Assembly (NCBI RefSeq): GCF_006385685.1
Contig: NZ_VFRP01000012.1
Span: 1-64,000, forward strand
Direction: 5' to 3'
DNA length: 64,000 nt
Origin: Amaricoccus solimangrovi
Lineage (GTDB): Bacteria > Pseudomonadota > Alphaproteobacteria > Rhodobacterales > Rhodobacteraceae
Of the stretch, positions 52,909 to 63,295 are shown in pieces. A program made the translations under genes and the position numbers. Below the pieces are notes generated by a model that saw nothing but the letters and a program-made list of their open reading frames with translations, ran no database searches and was not told where the DNA came from. Every line of letters starts with the position of its first letter. Positions within the stretch are counted from its first letter, which is position 1.

Positions 52909-54486
52909 ATGGAACTCGACATCGTCGCGCTCTCCCGGTTGCAATTCGCAACCACGGCGCTCTTTCACTTCCTCTTCGTACCGCTCACCCTCGGCCTCTC
53001 GGTGCTGCTCGCGATCATGGAGACGGTCTATGTGATGACCGGCCGGACGATCTGGCGCCAGATGACGAAGTTCTGGGGCGTGCTCTTCGGCATCAACTTC
53101 GTCGTCGGCGTTGCCACCGGCATCGTGATGGAGTTCCAGTTCGGGATGAACTGGAGCTATTACAGCCAGTACGTGGGCGACATCTTCGGCGCGCCGCTCG
53201 CGATCGAGGGGATGATGGCCTTCTTCCTCGAGGCGACCTTCGTGGGCCTGTTCTTCTTCGGCTGGGACCGGCTCTCGAAGATCGGGCATCTGGCGGCGAC
53301 CTGGGCGGTGGCGCTCGGCTCGAACTTCTCGGCGCTCTGGATCCTGATCGCGAACGGCTGGATGCAGAACCCGGTCGGCTCGGCCTTCAACCCCGAGACG
53401 ATGCGGATGGAGATCACGAGCTTCTTCGACGTGATGTTCAACCCGGTCGCGCAGGCGAAATTCGTCCATACCGTCTCGGCGGGCTATGTGACGGCCTCGA
53501 TCTTCGTGCTCGGCGTCTCGGCCTGGTATCTGCTCAACGGGCGGCACCTGAAGCTCGCGCGGCGCTCGATGACGGTCGCGGCCTCCTTCGGCCTCGCCGC
53601 CTCGCTCTCGGTCGTCGTGCTGGGCGACGAGAGCGGGTATCTCACGACCGAGCACCAGCGCATGAAGATGGCGGCGATGGAGGGCATGTGGCACACCGAG
53701 CCCGCGCCGGCCGCCTTCAACCTGATCGGCCTTCCGGACCAGCGGGCGCGCGAGACGCATTTCGCGGTGCAGGTTCCGGGTGTGCTCGGGCTGATCGGCA
53801 CGCGCTCGCTCACGCGCGAGATCCCCGGCATCTTCGATCTGGTCGAGGAGGCGAAGGACCATATCCGCGACGGGATCCGGGCCTATGACGCGCTCCAGGC
53901 GATCCGCGCGGCGCCGAACGGCGACGCGGCCCCGGCGGAGGCTAAGGCGACCTTCGGGGATCTCGGCCACCGGCTCGGCTACGCGCTCCTGCTCCTGCGC
54001 TATGTCGAGGATCCGCGCCGGGCGACGGAGGCCGATATCGAGAAGGCGGCCTGGGACACGGTGCCGAACGTGCCGACGATGTTCTTCGCCTTCCGGACGA
54101 TGGTGGGCCTCGGCTTCTTCTTCATCCTCTTGACCGGCACCTTCTTCTGGCTCTCGGCGCGGCGCGCGCTCGACCGGCGGCGGTGGCTGCTCCGGGTCGC
54201 GGTGATCGCGATTCCGCTGCCCTGGCTCGCGGCGGAACTCGGCTGGGTCGTCGCCGAGGTCGGGCGGCAGCCCTGGAGCATCGAGGGCGTGCTGCCGACG
54301 GCGGCCGCGGTCTCGAATCTCGGCGCCTCGACGGTGCTGACGACGCTGCTGGGCTTCATCGCCATCTACACCTGCCTCTTCATCGTCGAGATGGGGCTGA
54401 TGCTCCGCGCGATCCGCAAGGGGCCCGATCCCGATACCGGGCCGGAGGCGCCGCTCGCCCCCGGCGCCCTCGTGGCCGCGGAGTGA
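52909..54486 (+). CDS. cydA: cytochrome bd ubiquinol oxidase subunit I
   Basis: A 525-residue haem-bearing subunit of the bd oxidase. It begins MELDIVALSRLQFATTALFH with the haem-ligand His20 and continues with SYYSQYVGDIFGAPLAIEGM, FFLEATFVGLFFFGW and GYLTTEHQRMKMAAMEG. The GWVVAEVGRQPW segment is conserved. The length fits a long Q-loop form like that of E. coli. The ATG at 52909 is preferred over one at 52894 because AGGAAG lies seven bases upstream and family proteins begin MELD. The oxidase serves high-affinity oxygen reduction. Confidence 0.96.
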   Translation: MELDIVALSRLQFATTALFHFLFVPLTLGLSVLLAIMETVYVMTGRTIWRQMTKFWGVLFGINFVVGVATGIVMEFQFGMNWSYYSQYVGDIFGAPLAIEGMMAFFLEATFVGLFFFGWDRLSKIGHLAATWAVALGSNFSALWILIANGWMQNPVGSAFNPETMRMEITSFFDVMFNPVAQAKFVHTVSAGYVTASIFVLGVSAWYLLNGRHLKLARRSMTVAASFGLAASLSVVVLGDESGYLTTEHQRMKMAAMEGMWHTEPAPAAFNLIGLPDQRARETHFAVQVPGVLGLIGTRSLTREIPGIFDLVEEAKDHIRDGIRAYDALQAIRAAPNGDAAPAEAKATFGDLGHRLGYALLLLRYVEDPRRATEADIEKAAWDTVPNVPTMFFAFRTMVGLGFFFILLTGTFFWLSARRALDRRRWLLRVAVIAIPLPWLAAELGWVVAEVGRQPWSIEGVLPTAAAVSNLGASTVLTTLLGFIAIYTCLFIVEMGLMLRAIRKGPDPDTGPEAPLAPGALVAAE

Positions 54487-54490
54487 GACC

Positions 54491-55648
54491 ATGATCCTGC
54501 ACGACCTCATCGCCTATGACACGCTGCGCCTGATCTGGTGGGTGCTGCTCGGCGTGCTCCTGATCGGCTTCGCCGTGATGGACGGTTTCGACCTCGGCAC
54601 GCAGATCCTGCTGCCCTTCGTCGCGGAGAACGATCTGGAGCGCCGCGTCGTCATCAACGCGGTCGGCCCGGTCTGGGAGGGAAACCAGGTCTGGCTGATC
54701 CTCGGCGGCGGCGCGATCTTCGCCGCCTGGCCGCCGCTCTACGCGGTCAGCTTCTCGGGCTTCTACCTCGCGATGTTCCTGATCCTCTTCGCGCTGATCC
54801 TGCGGCCGGTCGGGTTCAAGTACCGCTCCAAGCGCGAGGGGCCGGGCTGGCGCGCGGGCTGGGACTGGGGGCTCTTCGTCGGCGGGCTCGTGCCCGCGCT
54901 GGTGGTCGGCGTCGCGGTCGGAAACGTGCTGAGGGGCGTGCCCTTCCGGTTCGACGATGCGATGCGGATCTTCTACGACGGCACGACGCTCTTCGAACTG
55001 CTCAACCCCTTCGCGCTGCTCGCGGGGCTCATCTCGGTCGCGATGCTCACGATGCATGGCGCGGCCTGGCTGATGCTGAAGACCTCCGGCCCGGTCGAGA
55101 CGCGGGCGCGCGGCTATGGCATCTCCGCGGCGCTGCTGACCGCGATCCTCTACGCGCTCGCCGGGATCTGGCTCTGGCTCGGCGTCGACGGCTACGCGGT
55201 CACGAGCACGGTCGTGACGGACGGGCCGTCGAACCCGCTCGCCAAGTCGGTGGAGGTGGCCGCGGGCGCCTGGTTCCGGAACTACGAGGCCCATCCCTGG
55301 ATGATGGTCGCGCCCGCGCTCGGCCTCGCCGGGCCGCTGATCGCCGCGGGGCTGATGGCGCTCGGCCGGGGCGGGCTGGCGCTGCTCGCGAGCGGGCTCT
55401 CGATCTTCGGGATCGTCGCGAGCGTCGGCCTCGCGATGTTCCCCTTCATCCTGCCCTCCTCGGTCGATCCCCGTTCGAGCCTCACCGTCTGGGACGCCTC
55501 GTCGAGCCACATGACGCTCTTCGTCATGCTCGCGGCCACGGTGATCTTCCTGCCGCTGATCATCGCCTACACGACCTGGGTCTATCGCGTGCTTTGGGGC
55601 AAGGTCGACGCGCGCGCGATCCAGGACGGCAGGGGCCATTCCTACTGA
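54491..55648 (+). CDS. cydB: cytochrome bd ubiquinol oxidase subunit II
   Basis: A 385-residue integral membrane subunit with the family start LRLIWWVLLGVLLIGFAVMD, then GFDLGTQILLP, GPVWEGNQVWLILGGGAIFA and the C-terminal segment SSVDPRSSLTVWDASSSHMT. It starts four bases after the cydA stop. Normal length for CydB (about 380). Confidence 0.96.
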   Translation: MILHDLIAYDTLRLIWWVLLGVLLIGFAVMDGFDLGTQILLPFVAENDLERRVVINAVGPVWEGNQVWLILGGGAIFAAWPPLYAVSFSGFYLAMFLILFALILRPVGFKYRSKREGPGWRAGWDWGLFVGGLVPALVVGVAVGNVLRGVPFRFDDAMRIFYDGTTLFELLNPFALLAGLISVAMLTMHGAAWLMLKTSGPVETRARGYGISAALLTAILYALAGIWLWLGVDGYAVTSTVVTDGPSNPLAKSVEVAAGAWFRNYEAHPWMMVAPALGLAGPLIAAGLMALGRGGLALLASGLSIFGIVASVGLAMFPFILPSSVDPRSSLTVWDASSSHMTLFVMLAATVIFLPLIIAYTTWVYRVLWGKVDARAIQDGRGHSY

Positions 55649-55668
55649 AACCCGAAAGGAGACGAGAG

Positions 55669-55833
55669 ATGTGGTATTTCGCCTGGATCCTCGGCCTGCC
55701 GCTGGCCGCGGCCTTCGCGGTGTTGAATGCGATGTGGTACGAACTGATGGCGGACAAGGCCGCGGCGGCGCGCCCGCCGGCGCGGGCGAAGCCGGGAACG
55801 CAACCGCGCGGCGCGGGCGAGGACGCGATCTGA
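55669..55833 (+). CDS. cydX: small bd-oxidase subunit CydX
   Basis: A 54-residue protein with one transmembrane helix, starting MWYFAWILGLPLAAAFAVLN, the hallmark of CydX, which binds CydAB and stabilises the haems. A GAAAGGAGACGAG site lies just before the ATG. The C-terminal tail after AMWYELM is a basic Ala/Pro-rich extension. It completes the order regulator-cydD-cydC-cydA-cydB-cydX. Confidence 0.93.
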   Translation: MWYFAWILGLPLAAAFAVLNAMWYELMADKAAAARPPARAKPGTQPRGAGEDAI

Positions 55834-55888
55834 CCCCGCGCCGAGGGCGCCGCGCGCCGGATCGCGCGCGCGGCGGGGGAGGACGGGA

Positions 55889-57361
55889 ATGGCGACGGCG
55901 CTCGGACTGGATCTCGGCACCTCGGCCCTGAAGGCGGTGCTGATCGACGCGGGCGGCGTGCGCGCCGCCGCCGAGGCGCCGGTTCCGGTCCGGAGCCCCG
56001 GGCCCGGCGCCTCGGAACAGGATCCGGAGGACTGGTGGCGCGCGCTCGAAGCCGCGCTCGGCGCGCTCCGCGCCGACGCGCCCCGGGAGTTCGCGGCGGT
56101 GGGGGCGATCGGGCTTTCGGGGCAGATGCATGGCGCGGTCTGGCTCGACGGTGCCGACCGGCCGCTCCGCCCGGCGATCCTCTGGAACGACACCCGCGCC
56201 ACGCGGGAGGCGGCGGAGGCCGCGGCGCTCCCCTGGCTCGAGGCGGCGGCGGGACTGCGGCCGGGTCCGGGCATGACCGCCTGCAAGCATGTCTGGCTCG
56301 CACGCCACGAGCCGGACGTCGCGGCGGCCACCCGCCGGCTGACGCTCTGCAAGGATTACCTGCGCCTGAGGATGACCGGGGAACATGCGACCGATCCCTG
56401 CGACGCCGCCGGCACGCTGCTGCTCGACGAGGCGGCGCGGGACTGGTCGGACCGCGCGCTCGACCACTTCGGCATGCCGAGGGTGAGCCTGCCGCGCGTC
56501 GTCGAGGGGCCGGAGCCGACCGGCAGGCTGCGGCCCGCGCTCGCGGCGGCCTGGGGGCTCGACGCGGCGCCCGTCGTGATCGCCGGGGCGGGGGATGGCG
56601 CGGCCGGGGCGCTCGGCCTCGGGCTCGTCGCGCCGGGGGAGGGGTTCGTCTCGCTCGGCACCTCGGCGCAGATCACGATCACCGCGGACGTCTGGCGCCC
56701 GGCGCCCGGCAGCGGGCTGCAGGTGCTGGCGCACGGGCTGCCCGGCCTCTGGTACCGCGCGGCGGCGCTCCAGAGCGGGGCGGGGGCGATCGCCTGGGCG
56801 GCGCGGATGACCGGGCGGAGCGTGCCGGAACTGCTCGCCGAGGCGGCGGCGCTCGATCCCGCGGAGGAGGCGCCGGTCTTCCTGCCCTATCTCGCGGGCG
56901 AGCGCACCCCGCATGACGATCCGGACGCGCGCGGCGTCGTCTTCGGCCTCGGCCTCGCGCACGGGCCGGCGCATCTCGGCCGGGCGGTGCTGCGCGGCCT
57001 CGCCTGCGCGCTCGCCGACGGGCTCGCCGCGCTCCGGGGCGCGGGCGGGGTGCCGGCGGAGCTTTCGGTGGTGGGCGGGGGCACGCGCTCGCCCGATCTG
57101 CTGGCGCTGGTGGCCGCGGCGCTCGACACGCCGCTCGTGCTGCGCGACGGCGGCGGCTCGGGCGCGGCGCTCGGCGTCGCGCGGGTGGCGCTGGCGACGC
57201 TCGAGGGGGCGGAGCCCGCGACCTTCCTGACCCCGGCGCCGGAGGCGGGGCGGATCCTGCCCGATCCGGATCTCGCCCGCGCGCTCGCCGGGGCGCTGCC
57301 CCGGTACCGCGCGCTCTACCGGGCGCTGCGCCCGTCCTTCGCCGCGCTGGCCCGGGCATGA
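55889..57361 (+). CDS. xylB: xylulokinase (FGGY family)
   Basis: A 490-residue sugar kinase. The ATP/substrate fold starts ALGLDLGTSALKAVLID, followed by GLSGQMHGAVWLDGADRPLR and ILWNDTRATREA, all typical of XylB. The C-terminal half has PYLAGERTPHDDPDARGVVF and ELSVVGGGTRSPDLL. It should phosphorylate D-xylulose or a similar ketose. No xylose isomerase, transporter or regulator is nearby. It lies 55 bases after cydX on the same strand and may be read through from the cyd operon, which is odd for a sugar kinase. Confidence 0.88.
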   Translation: MATALGLDLGTSALKAVLIDAGGVRAAAEAPVPVRSPGPGASEQDPEDWWRALEAALGALRADAPREFAAVGAIGLSGQMHGAVWLDGADRPLRPAILWNDTRATREAAEAAALPWLEAAAGLRPGPGMTACKHVWLARHEPDVAAATRRLTLCKDYLRLRMTGEHATDPCDAAGTLLLDEAARDWSDRALDHFGMPRVSLPRVVEGPEPTGRLRPALAAAWGLDAAPVVIAGAGDGAAGALGLGLVAPGEGFVSLGTSAQITITADVWRPAPGSGLQVLAHGLPGLWYRAAALQSGAGAIAWAARMTGRSVPELLAEAAALDPAEEAPVFLPYLAGERTPHDDPDARGVVFGLGLAHGPAHLGRAVLRGLACALADGLAALRGAGGVPAELSVVGGGTRSPDLLALVAAALDTPLVLRDGGGSGAALGVARVALATLEGAEPATFLTPAPEAGRILPDPDLARALAGALPRYRALYRALRPSFAALARA

Positions 57362-57391
57362 GAAAGGCGCGCCCCGGGGGGCGCGCCTTTC
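57362..57391. terminator. bidirectional terminator between xylB and dctA
   Basis: GAAAGGCGCGCCCC and GGGGCGCGCCTTTC form a perfect 14-bp stem around GG. The stem starts at the xylB stop and ends 22 bases before the dctA stop, giving a short U run on either strand. It serves both convergent genes. Confidence 0.85.
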
Positions 57392-57413
57392 CTGCTTCGA
57401 GTGGCGGGGGAAG

Positions 57414-58754
57414 TCAGGCGGCGGCGGCCGTTCCGTCGAGGGGCTCGCCCTGTTCGTCCACCGCGATCTCGCCGTTCAGCACCGCGTGGAGCCGCTCCTG
57501 GTCGAGCTCGCCCTCCCAGCGGGCGACGACCAGCGTCGCGACCGCGTTGCCGACGAAGTTCGTGAGCGCGCGGCATTCGGACATGAAGCGGTCGACGCCG
57601 AGGATCAGCGCCATGCCGGCGACGGGGACCGAGGGCACGACCGAGAGGGTCGCGGCCAGCGTGATGAAACCCGCGCCGGTGATGCCCGCGGCGCCCTTCG
57701 AGGACAGCATCGCGACGAGGAGGAGCAGGATCTGCTCGCCAAGCGAGAGATGGGTGTTCGTCGCCTGCGCGATGAAGAGAGCGGCCAGCGTCATGTAGAT
57801 GTTGGTGCCGTCGAGGTTGAAGCTGTAGCCGGTCGGAACCACGAGGCCGACGACCGAACGCTTCGCGCCGGCGTTCTCGAGCTTCTCCATCAGCGAGGGC
57901 AGCGCCGCTTCCGAGGACGAGGTGCCGAGCACGAGCAGCAGCTCTTCCTTGAGGTAGCGGATCAGCTTCAGGATCGAGAAGCCGTTGAAGCGGGCGACCG
58001 CGCCGAGCACGACGAGCACGAAGATGAGCGCCGTGAGGTAGAAGGTGCCGACGAGGAAGGCGAGATTCAGCACCGCGCCGATGCCGTACTTGCCGATCGT
58101 GAAGGCCATCGCGCCGAAGGCGCCCACGGGAGCGGCCTTCATCAGGATCGCGACGAGCCTGAACATCGGCTCGGTCAGCGCCTGGAGGAAGCTCAGCACC
58201 GGCGCGCCGCGTTCGCCCACCATGCCGAGCGCGATGCCGAAGAGGACGGAGATGAAAAGCACCTGCAGGATGTCACCATCGGCGAAGGCGCCGACGAGCG
58301 TGGCCGGGATGATGCCCGAGAGGAAGCCCACCACGGTCGTGTCATGCGCCTTGCTCGCGTAGTCGGCCACGGCCGCGGCGTCGAGCGAGGCCGGGTCGAT
58401 GTTGAGCCCGGCGCCCGGCTGGATCAGGTTGCCGATGATGAGGCCGACGATCAGCGCGAGCGTCGAGAAGGTCAGGAAATAGGCGAAGGCCTTGCCCGCG
58501 ACCCGGCCGACCTTCCTGAGGTCGCTCATGCCGGCGATGCCGGTGGTGACGGTCAGGAAGATGACCGGCGCGATGATCATCTTGACGAGCTTCACGAAGG
58601 CGTCGCCGAGCGGCTTCAGGCTCGCGCCGATCTCGGGCCAGAAATGGCCGATGGTGATGCCGAGCGCGATCGCGACCAGCACCTGGACGTAGAGCTGCCT
58701 GTAGAGCGGGGTCGCCGCGCGGATTTCGCCGGGGGCGGGGGGTGCGAGATGCAT
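57414..58754 (-). CDS. dctA: C4-dicarboxylate transporter DctA
   Basis: A 446-residue symporter of the DAACS family for succinate, fumarate and malate. Family motifs are [60 protein letters not shown] and [20 protein letters not shown]. Full length. It is transcribed away from dctBD, and the spacer holds a sigma54 promoter and DctD-like sites, the classic rhizobial arrangement. The ATG at 58754 has GGAGGAACACGC upstream. Confidence 0.96.
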   Translation of the reverse strand: MHLAPPAPGEIRAATPLYRQLYVQVLVAIALGITIGHFWPEIGASLKPLGDAFVKLVKMIIAPVIFLTVTTGIAGMSDLRKVGRVAGKAFAYFLTFSTLALIVGLIIGNLIQPGAGLNIDPASLDAAAVADYASKAHDTTVVGFLSGIIPATLVGAFADGDILQVLFISVLFGIALGMVGERGAPVLSFLQALTEPMFRLVAILMKAAPVGAFGAMAFTIGKYGIGAVLNLAFLVGTFYLTALIFVLVVLGAVARFNGFSILKLIRYLKEELLLVLGTSSSEAALPSLMEKLENAGAKRSVVGLVVPTGYSFNLDGTNIYMTLAALFIAQATNTHLSLGEQILLLLVAMLSSKGAAGITGAGFITLAATLSVVPSVPVAGMALILGVDRFMSECRALTNFVGNAVATLVVARWEGELDQERLHAVLNGEIAVDEQGEPLDGTAAAA

Positions 58755-58838
58755 GCGTGTTCCTCCGTTATCGGGGGATCGCCCGCGTCGGCGCGCCCCG
58801 CTTTCCGTCCGGACCGCCGCCCGGATGAAAGGCGTTCA

Positions 58839-58854
58839 AGCATGTTTCGTGCCA
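58839..58854 (-). promoter_or_regulatory. sigma54 promoter of dctA
   Basis: On the minus strand, TGGCACGAAACATGCT fits the -24/-12 consensus except for one base (ATGC instead of TTGC). It lies 85 bp upstream of the dctA ATG. The sigma54 activator DctD is encoded next door. Confidence 0.78.
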
Positions 58855-58930
58855 GGTGGCCGGAGGGACGGAATGTCCTTGCGGCATGGCCGCTTGCCGC
58901 CGGACGCATGGCCCGGTGACGCGCGCGCGG

Positions 58931-58978
58931 GGCGGGATTCCGCACCGCCCGGACTGGCCGAGTGCGGAAATCCGCACT
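58931..58978. promoter_or_regulatory. DctD-type upstream activator sites
   Basis: AGTGCGGAAATCCGCACT (58961-58978) is a perfect 8-bp inverted repeat around AA and matches, as I recall, the DctD site of rhizobia. A weaker copy (reverse strand GGTGCGGAATCCCGCC, 58931-58946) is 31 bp away, three helical turns. The strong site is centred about 140 bp upstream of the expected dctA start and directly in front of dctB. Confidence 0.75.
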
Positions 58979-58989
58979 AGCTTCGGGCG

Positions 58990-60777
58990 ATGGACGATCC
59001 CGTTCCGCCCGCGGCATCCGCCGCGCCTTCGCGCCGGAAGGTCCGGCTCGCGCTTCTCCTCGGGCTTCTCGCCGTGATCGGCCTCGCCCTGCTCGCGGCG
59101 CGGATCGCCGGGGAGCGGGCGGCGGCGGCCGAGCTCGGGCGGGTGGCGGCGGCGCTGCCGCTCGCCTCGAGCGCGCTGACCGGCGTGGTCGAGAAGCAGC
59201 GCGTCGTCCCGGTCGTGCTCGCCCGCGATCCGGAGGTGCGCGCGGCGCTGGCGGAGGGGGCCGGCCGGGCGGAGCTCGATGCCAAGCTCGCCGCGATCGC
59301 GACGGAATCGGGCGCCTCGGTCATCTATGTGATCGGGCGCGACGGCGTGGCGATCTCGGCGAGCAACGCGGGGCGGCCGGACAGTTTCGTCGGCGCCGAC
59401 TACGGGTTCCGCGCCTATTTCACGCGGGCGCTGCGCGAGGGAGCGGCGGCGCAATACGCGCTCGGCACGGTGAGCGGGCGGCCGGGGCTCTATCTCTCGC
59501 ACCGGGTCGAGGGGCCGGCCGGGCCGCTCGGCGTCGTCGTGGTGAAGGTCGAGTTCGACGAGCTCGAGGCGCGCTGGCGCGAGAGCGGGCTCGTCGCGCT
59601 GGTGATCGACGAGCGCGGCGTCGTGCTCGCGACCAGCGCGCCGGAACGGCGCTTCACCGCGACGCGCGAGCTTGGCGATCCGGCCGAGGCGCGGCGGGCG
59701 CTGCAACTGGGCGCGGCGCCGATCCCGGTGGTGCCGATCGACTGGACGGGCGAGGGTTTCGCCCGGCTCGACGGGCGGATCCATGCGAGCGCGGCGGGGC
59801 CGGTGACCGAGGCGGGGCTCCGCTGGCGGCTGATGCTCTTCGCGCCGGTCGCCGGCGGGATCGCGGCCGCGGCCTGGAACGCGGCGCTGACGACGCTGCT
59901 CGCCGGGCTCCTGCTCGTCGCGGGCGCCTACGCGCTCTGGCGGCGGCGGCGGCGCGCGGCGGAGCGGGCGCGGGCGCTCGCGGAGATGAACGCGGAACTG
60001 GAGCGGCGGGTGGCGGCGCGGACCGAGGAGCTGCGCGCCGAGATCGCGGAGCGCGAGGGCGCGGAGAACCGCGCGCGGCGGCTGCGCGAGGAACTGGCGC
60101 AGGCGAACCGGCTCTCGATCCTCGGCCAGATCGCGGCCGGGGTCGCGCACGAGATCAACCAGCCGCTCGCCGCGATCCGCGCCTATGCCGATACCGGGGC
60201 GCGGTTCGCGGCGCTCGGGAACGCCGAGGAGGCGCGCGGGAATTTCGGCGCCATCGCGAAGGTGACGGAGCGGATCGGCGCGATCACCGCGCAGTTGCGC
60301 GGCTTCGCCCGCCGCGGCGCGGCGGAGGAGCGGCGCGTCGGCGTGGAGGAGGCGATCGAGGGCGCGCTGGCGCTCCTCTCGGGCCGGATCCGCGAGGCGG
60401 GGGTGGAGATCCGGAGGGGACCGCTCAGCGGCGCGGCGGTGCGCGCGGGCCGGATCCGCCTCGAGCAGATCCTCGTCAACCTGCTCGGCAATGCGCTCGA
60501 CGCGCTGCGGGGGCGGGAGGCGCCCCAGATCCGGATCGCGGTGGCGGAGGGGCCGGAGACGGTCTCGATCTCGATCCGCGACAACGGCCCCGGAATCGGC
60601 GCGGCGGCGCGGGAGACGCTGTTCCTGCCCTTCAACACGACGAAGGAGACGGGGCTCGGCCTCGGCCTCGTGATCTCGGGCGACCTCGCGCGCGAATTCG
60701 GCGGCGAGCTTCGGCTCGATCCGGAGGACGGGACGCTGGGCGCCTCGTTCACGCTGGAGCTGAGGAGGGTGGAATGA
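58990..60777 (+). CDS. dctB: C4-dicarboxylate sensor histidine kinase DctB
   Basis: A 595-residue membrane sensor. The first helix (about 20-42) and the second (about 291-318) enclose a periplasmic double-PAS-like sensing domain ([34 protein letters not shown]). A coiled linker leads to the kinase core: His387 in [20 protein letters not shown], the N box in [13 protein letters not shown], and G boxes in DNGPGIG and [12 protein letters not shown]. It phosphorylates DctD, whose gene overlaps its stop by ATGA. It starts 12 bp after a DctD-type site, so DctD may also affect dctBD itself. Confidence 0.94.
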   Translation: MDDPVPPAASAAPSRRKVRLALLLGLLAVIGLALLAARIAGERAAAAELGRVAAALPLASSALTGVVEKQRVVPVVLARDPEVRAALAEGAGRAELDAKLAAIATESGASVIYVIGRDGVAISASNAGRPDSFVGADYGFRAYFTRALREGAAAQYALGTVSGRPGLYLSHRVEGPAGPLGVVVVKVEFDELEARWRESGLVALVIDERGVVLATSAPERRFTATRELGDPAEARRALQLGAAPIPVVPIDWTGEGFARLDGRIHASAAGPVTEAGLRWRLMLFAPVAGGIAAAAWNAALTTLLAGLLLVAGAYALWRRRRRAAERARALAEMNAELERRVAARTEELRAEIAEREGAENRARRLREELAQANRLSILGQIAAGVAHEINQPLAAIRAYADTGARFAALGNAEEARGNFGAIAKVTERIGAITAQLRGFARRGAAEERRVGVEEAIEGALALLSGRIREAGVEIRRGPLSGAAVRAGRIRLEQILVNLLGNALDALRGREAPQIRIAVAEGPETVSISIRDNGPGIGAAARETLFLPFNTTKETGLGLGLVISGDLAREFGGELRLDPEDGTLGASFTLELRRVE

Positions 60778-62102
60778 CGCAGCCGATCCTGCTGGTGGAG
60801 GACGACGCGGACCTGCGCGCGGCGACGCGGCAGATGCTGGCGCTGGCGGGGTTCGATGTCCGCGCCTTCGAGGCGGCGGAGCCGGCGCTCGCGGCGCTCG
60901 GCGCGGATTTCGAGGGGCCGGTCATCACCGACATCCGGATGCCCAGGATGAGCGGGCTCCAGCTCTTCGACCAGGTGAGGGCGCTCGATCCCGACCTGCC
61001 GGTGATCCTCGTGACCGGGCATGGCGACATCGACCTCGCGGTGGCGGCGCTGAAGGAGGGGGCCTACGACTTCATCCCGAAGCCCTTCGACGCGGAGCGG
61101 CTTCTGGGCGCGGCGCGGCGGGCGGCGGAAAAGCGGCGGCTGGTGCTCGAGAACCGGCGGCTGCGCGCGGCCGCGGCGGCGGCGCCCGACGAGGTGCCGC
61201 TGCTCGGCGACGCGCCCGCGATGCGGCGGCTGCGCGAGACGATTCGGGGCGTGGCGGCGATGGACGTCGACGTGCTGATCCTCGGCGAGACCGGCTCGGG
61301 CAAGGAGGTAGTGGCGCGGCTGCTGCACCACTGGAGCGGCCGGGCGAAGCATCATTTCGTCGCGCTCAACTGCGGCGCGCTGCCCGAGAGCGTGCTCGAG
61401 AGCGAGCTCTTCGGCCACGAGGCGGGCGCCTTCACCGGCGCGCAGAAGCGGCGGGTCGGGCGGATCGAGCACGCGCACAGGGGGACGCTCTTCCTCGACG
61501 AGATCGAATCCTGCGCGCCCGCGACGCAGGTGAAGCTGCTCCGGGTGCTCGAGACGCGCGAGGTGGAACCGCTCGGCACCAACGAGCGGCGCGCGCTCGA
61601 CCTGCGCGTGGTCGCGGCGACCAAGGTCGATCTCGGCGATCCCGCGGCGCGGGGGAGCTTCCGCGAGGATCTCTACTACCGGCTGAACGTCGTCACGCTG
61701 CGCATCCCGCCGCTTCGGGAGCGCAGGGAGGACGCGCCGCTGCTCTTCGCGCATTTCGCCCAGGCCGCGGCGGCGCGGTTCGGGCGGCCGGCGCCGGAGA
61801 TCGGCCCCGCCATCGCCGCGCGGCTCGCCACGCACGACTGGCCGGGGAATGTGCGCGAACTCGCCCATTACGCCGACCGCGTGGTGCTGGGCGTCGAGCC
61901 GCCGGAGGCGCCTCCGGCGGCGGCGGGTCCGACGCTGCCCGAACGGGTGGAACGGTTCGAGGCGGAGGAGATCCGCGCCGCGCTCCGCGCGAGCGGCGGC
62001 GATCCGAGGGCGACGATGGAAAGCCTCGGCCTGCCGAAGAAGACCTTCTACGACAAGCTGCGCCGCTACGGCATCGCCCGCGCCGATTTCGCCGAGGGCT
62101 GA
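60774..62102 (+). CDS. dctD: sigma54-dependent response regulator DctD
   Basis: A 442-residue activator with a receiver domain (phosphoacceptor Asp53 in [12 protein letters not shown]), an AAA+ domain with [18 protein letters not shown] and [10 protein letters not shown], and a C-terminal Fis-type helix-turn-helix ([20 protein letters not shown]). When phosphorylated by DctB it should drive dctA from the sigma54 promoter at 58839-58854. The 3' end overlaps the convergent glycosyltransferase gene by 37 bp. Confidence 0.95.
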   Translation: MTQPILLVEDDADLRAATRQMLALAGFDVRAFEAAEPALAALGADFEGPVITDIRMPRMSGLQLFDQVRALDPDLPVILVTGHGDIDLAVAALKEGAYDFIPKPFDAERLLGAARRAAEKRRLVLENRRLRAAAAAAPDEVPLLGDAPAMRRLRETIRGVAAMDVDVLILGETGSGKEVVARLLHHWSGRAKHHFVALNCGALPESVLESELFGHEAGAFTGAQKRRVGRIEHAHRGTLFLDEIESCAPATQVKLLRVLETREVEPLGTNERRALDLRVVAATKVDLGDPAARGSFREDLYYRLNVVTLRIPPLRERREDAPLLFAHFAQAAAARFGRPAPEIGPAIAARLATHDWPGNVRELAHYADRVVLGVEPPEAPPAAAGPTLPERVERFEAEEIRAALRASGGDPRATMESLGLPKKTFYDKLRRYGIARADFAEG

Positions 62103-63295
62103 GCGGGCGAGGCCGCGTCGATCAGCCCGGCGAAGCGGGCGGCGCGGCTGTCCCAGGTGTGATGCGCGCGGATATTGGCGAGCGCCGCGCGCGACGCGGC
62201 GGCGTAGGTTTCGGCATCGGTCAACCGGATCAGCGCCTCCGCGAAGCCGCCGATGACGGCTTCCGGCGGGCCGACCGGCACGAGCAGGCCGCCGCCCGGG
62301 GGCAGGATCTCCGCGGCGCCCTGATGGTCGAGCGCCACGACCGGAATGCCCGCCGCCAGCGCCTCCAGCACCACGTTGCCGGAGGTGTCCTGAAGGCTCG
62401 TGAAGGCGAGCACATCCGCCGCGGCATAGACGTCGCCGATCGCGGCGAAGGGGATCTCGCCCCGGACGGCGAGGCCGGGGATATCCAGGGCGGCGGCGCG
62501 GATCTCCGCGAGGAGCGGGCCGGCCCCGATCATCGTGAAGGCGAAGTCGCCGGGCCGGGCGATGGAGAGCGCGCGCGCGACGCCGAGGAGCAGCCCCGGC
62601 GCCTTGCGCGGCTCGAACCGGCCGACCCAGAGCACGCGGAGGGGATCCCGCGCCTGCCGGGGCGTCGCGGCCGGCGGGTCGATCGCCGTCTCCAGCATCC
62701 GCCGGACGCGGCCGGACCGCGCGAGCGGCGCGAGCCGGGCCTCCGTCTCGGCGTTGGCGGCGAGCACCAGCGTGGCGCGGGCGAGGGCGAGGCGGACGAA
62801 GGGATTGAAGCGCAGCCCCGCCTTCATCCGCGCGCGCCAGACCTGGCGCCGCCAGCCCGCGCCGTAGAAGGCGGCGAGGGCGCGGGGCGGCGTCTGGCCG
62901 CCCCCGGCCGGCCCCCAGAGGAACCGGGGCCCCGGGATCGCCCAGAGCAGTCCGGGGAAATCGACCGCGTTGTAGGTGACGTGATGGATGTCGGTGATCC
63001 GCTCCCGCCGGACGATCCAGGCCGCGTAGGGCAGGACCGCGATCTGCCAGAGGATGTAATAGAGCTTCATCAGCCGGTGGCGGTGGTCGAGCCCGGCGAG
63101 GAAGGGCAGGTCGAAGAAGCGGAACTCGAGCCCGTCGCCCGCGTGGGGCGCGAGCGCGGCGCGGTGGTGGCGGCGGGTCAGCACGATGCGCGCGTGCCCG
63201 GCATGAACGCGCCGCGCCCAGTGCCAGCCGACATAGGGTTCCGATCCCGCTCGCGGGTCGCAGGCGAAGCAGGAGAGCAGGAAGCGGCGGCTCAT
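62066..63295 (-). CDS. GT4-family glycosyltransferase
   Basis: A 409-residue GT-B fold enzyme. The acceptor-side N-terminal domain has [20 protein letters not shown]. The nucleotide-sugar domain has [20 protein letters not shown], a [10 protein letters not shown]-type strand and [20 protein letters not shown], followed by the Glu of QGAAEIL, typical of GT4. It probably builds a surface polysaccharide. The ATG at 63295 overlaps the stop of the upstream gene by ATGA, so the two are translationally coupled. The 3' end overlaps dctD by 37 bp. The sugar donor is unknown. Confidence 0.88.
   Translation of the reverse strand: MSRRFLLSCFACDPRAGSEPYVGWHWARRVHAGHARIVLTRRHHRAALAPHAGDGLEFRFFDLPFLAGLDHRHRLMKLYYILWQIAVLPYAAWIVRRERITDIHHVTYNAVDFPGLLWAIPGPRFLWGPAGGGQTPPRALAAFYGAGWRRQVWRARMKAGLRFNPFVRLALARATLVLAANAETEARLAPLARSGRVRRMLETAIDPPAATPRQARDPLRVLWVGRFEPRKAPGLLLGVARALSIARPGDFAFTMIGAGPLLAEIRAAALDIPGLAVRGEIPFAAIGDVYAAADVLAFTSLQDTSGNVVLEALAAGIPVVALDHQGAAEILPPGGGLLVPVGPPEAVIGGFAEALIRLTDAETYAAASRAALANIRAHHTWDSRAARFAGLIDAASPAQPSAKSARAMP

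Noticed and set aside
48960-52955. Open frame of about 1,330 codons antisense to the GbsR-type gene and cydDC
   Set aside because: Low-complexity Arg/Ala/Pro/Ser translation without domains; the plus-strand genes are well conserved and contiguous.
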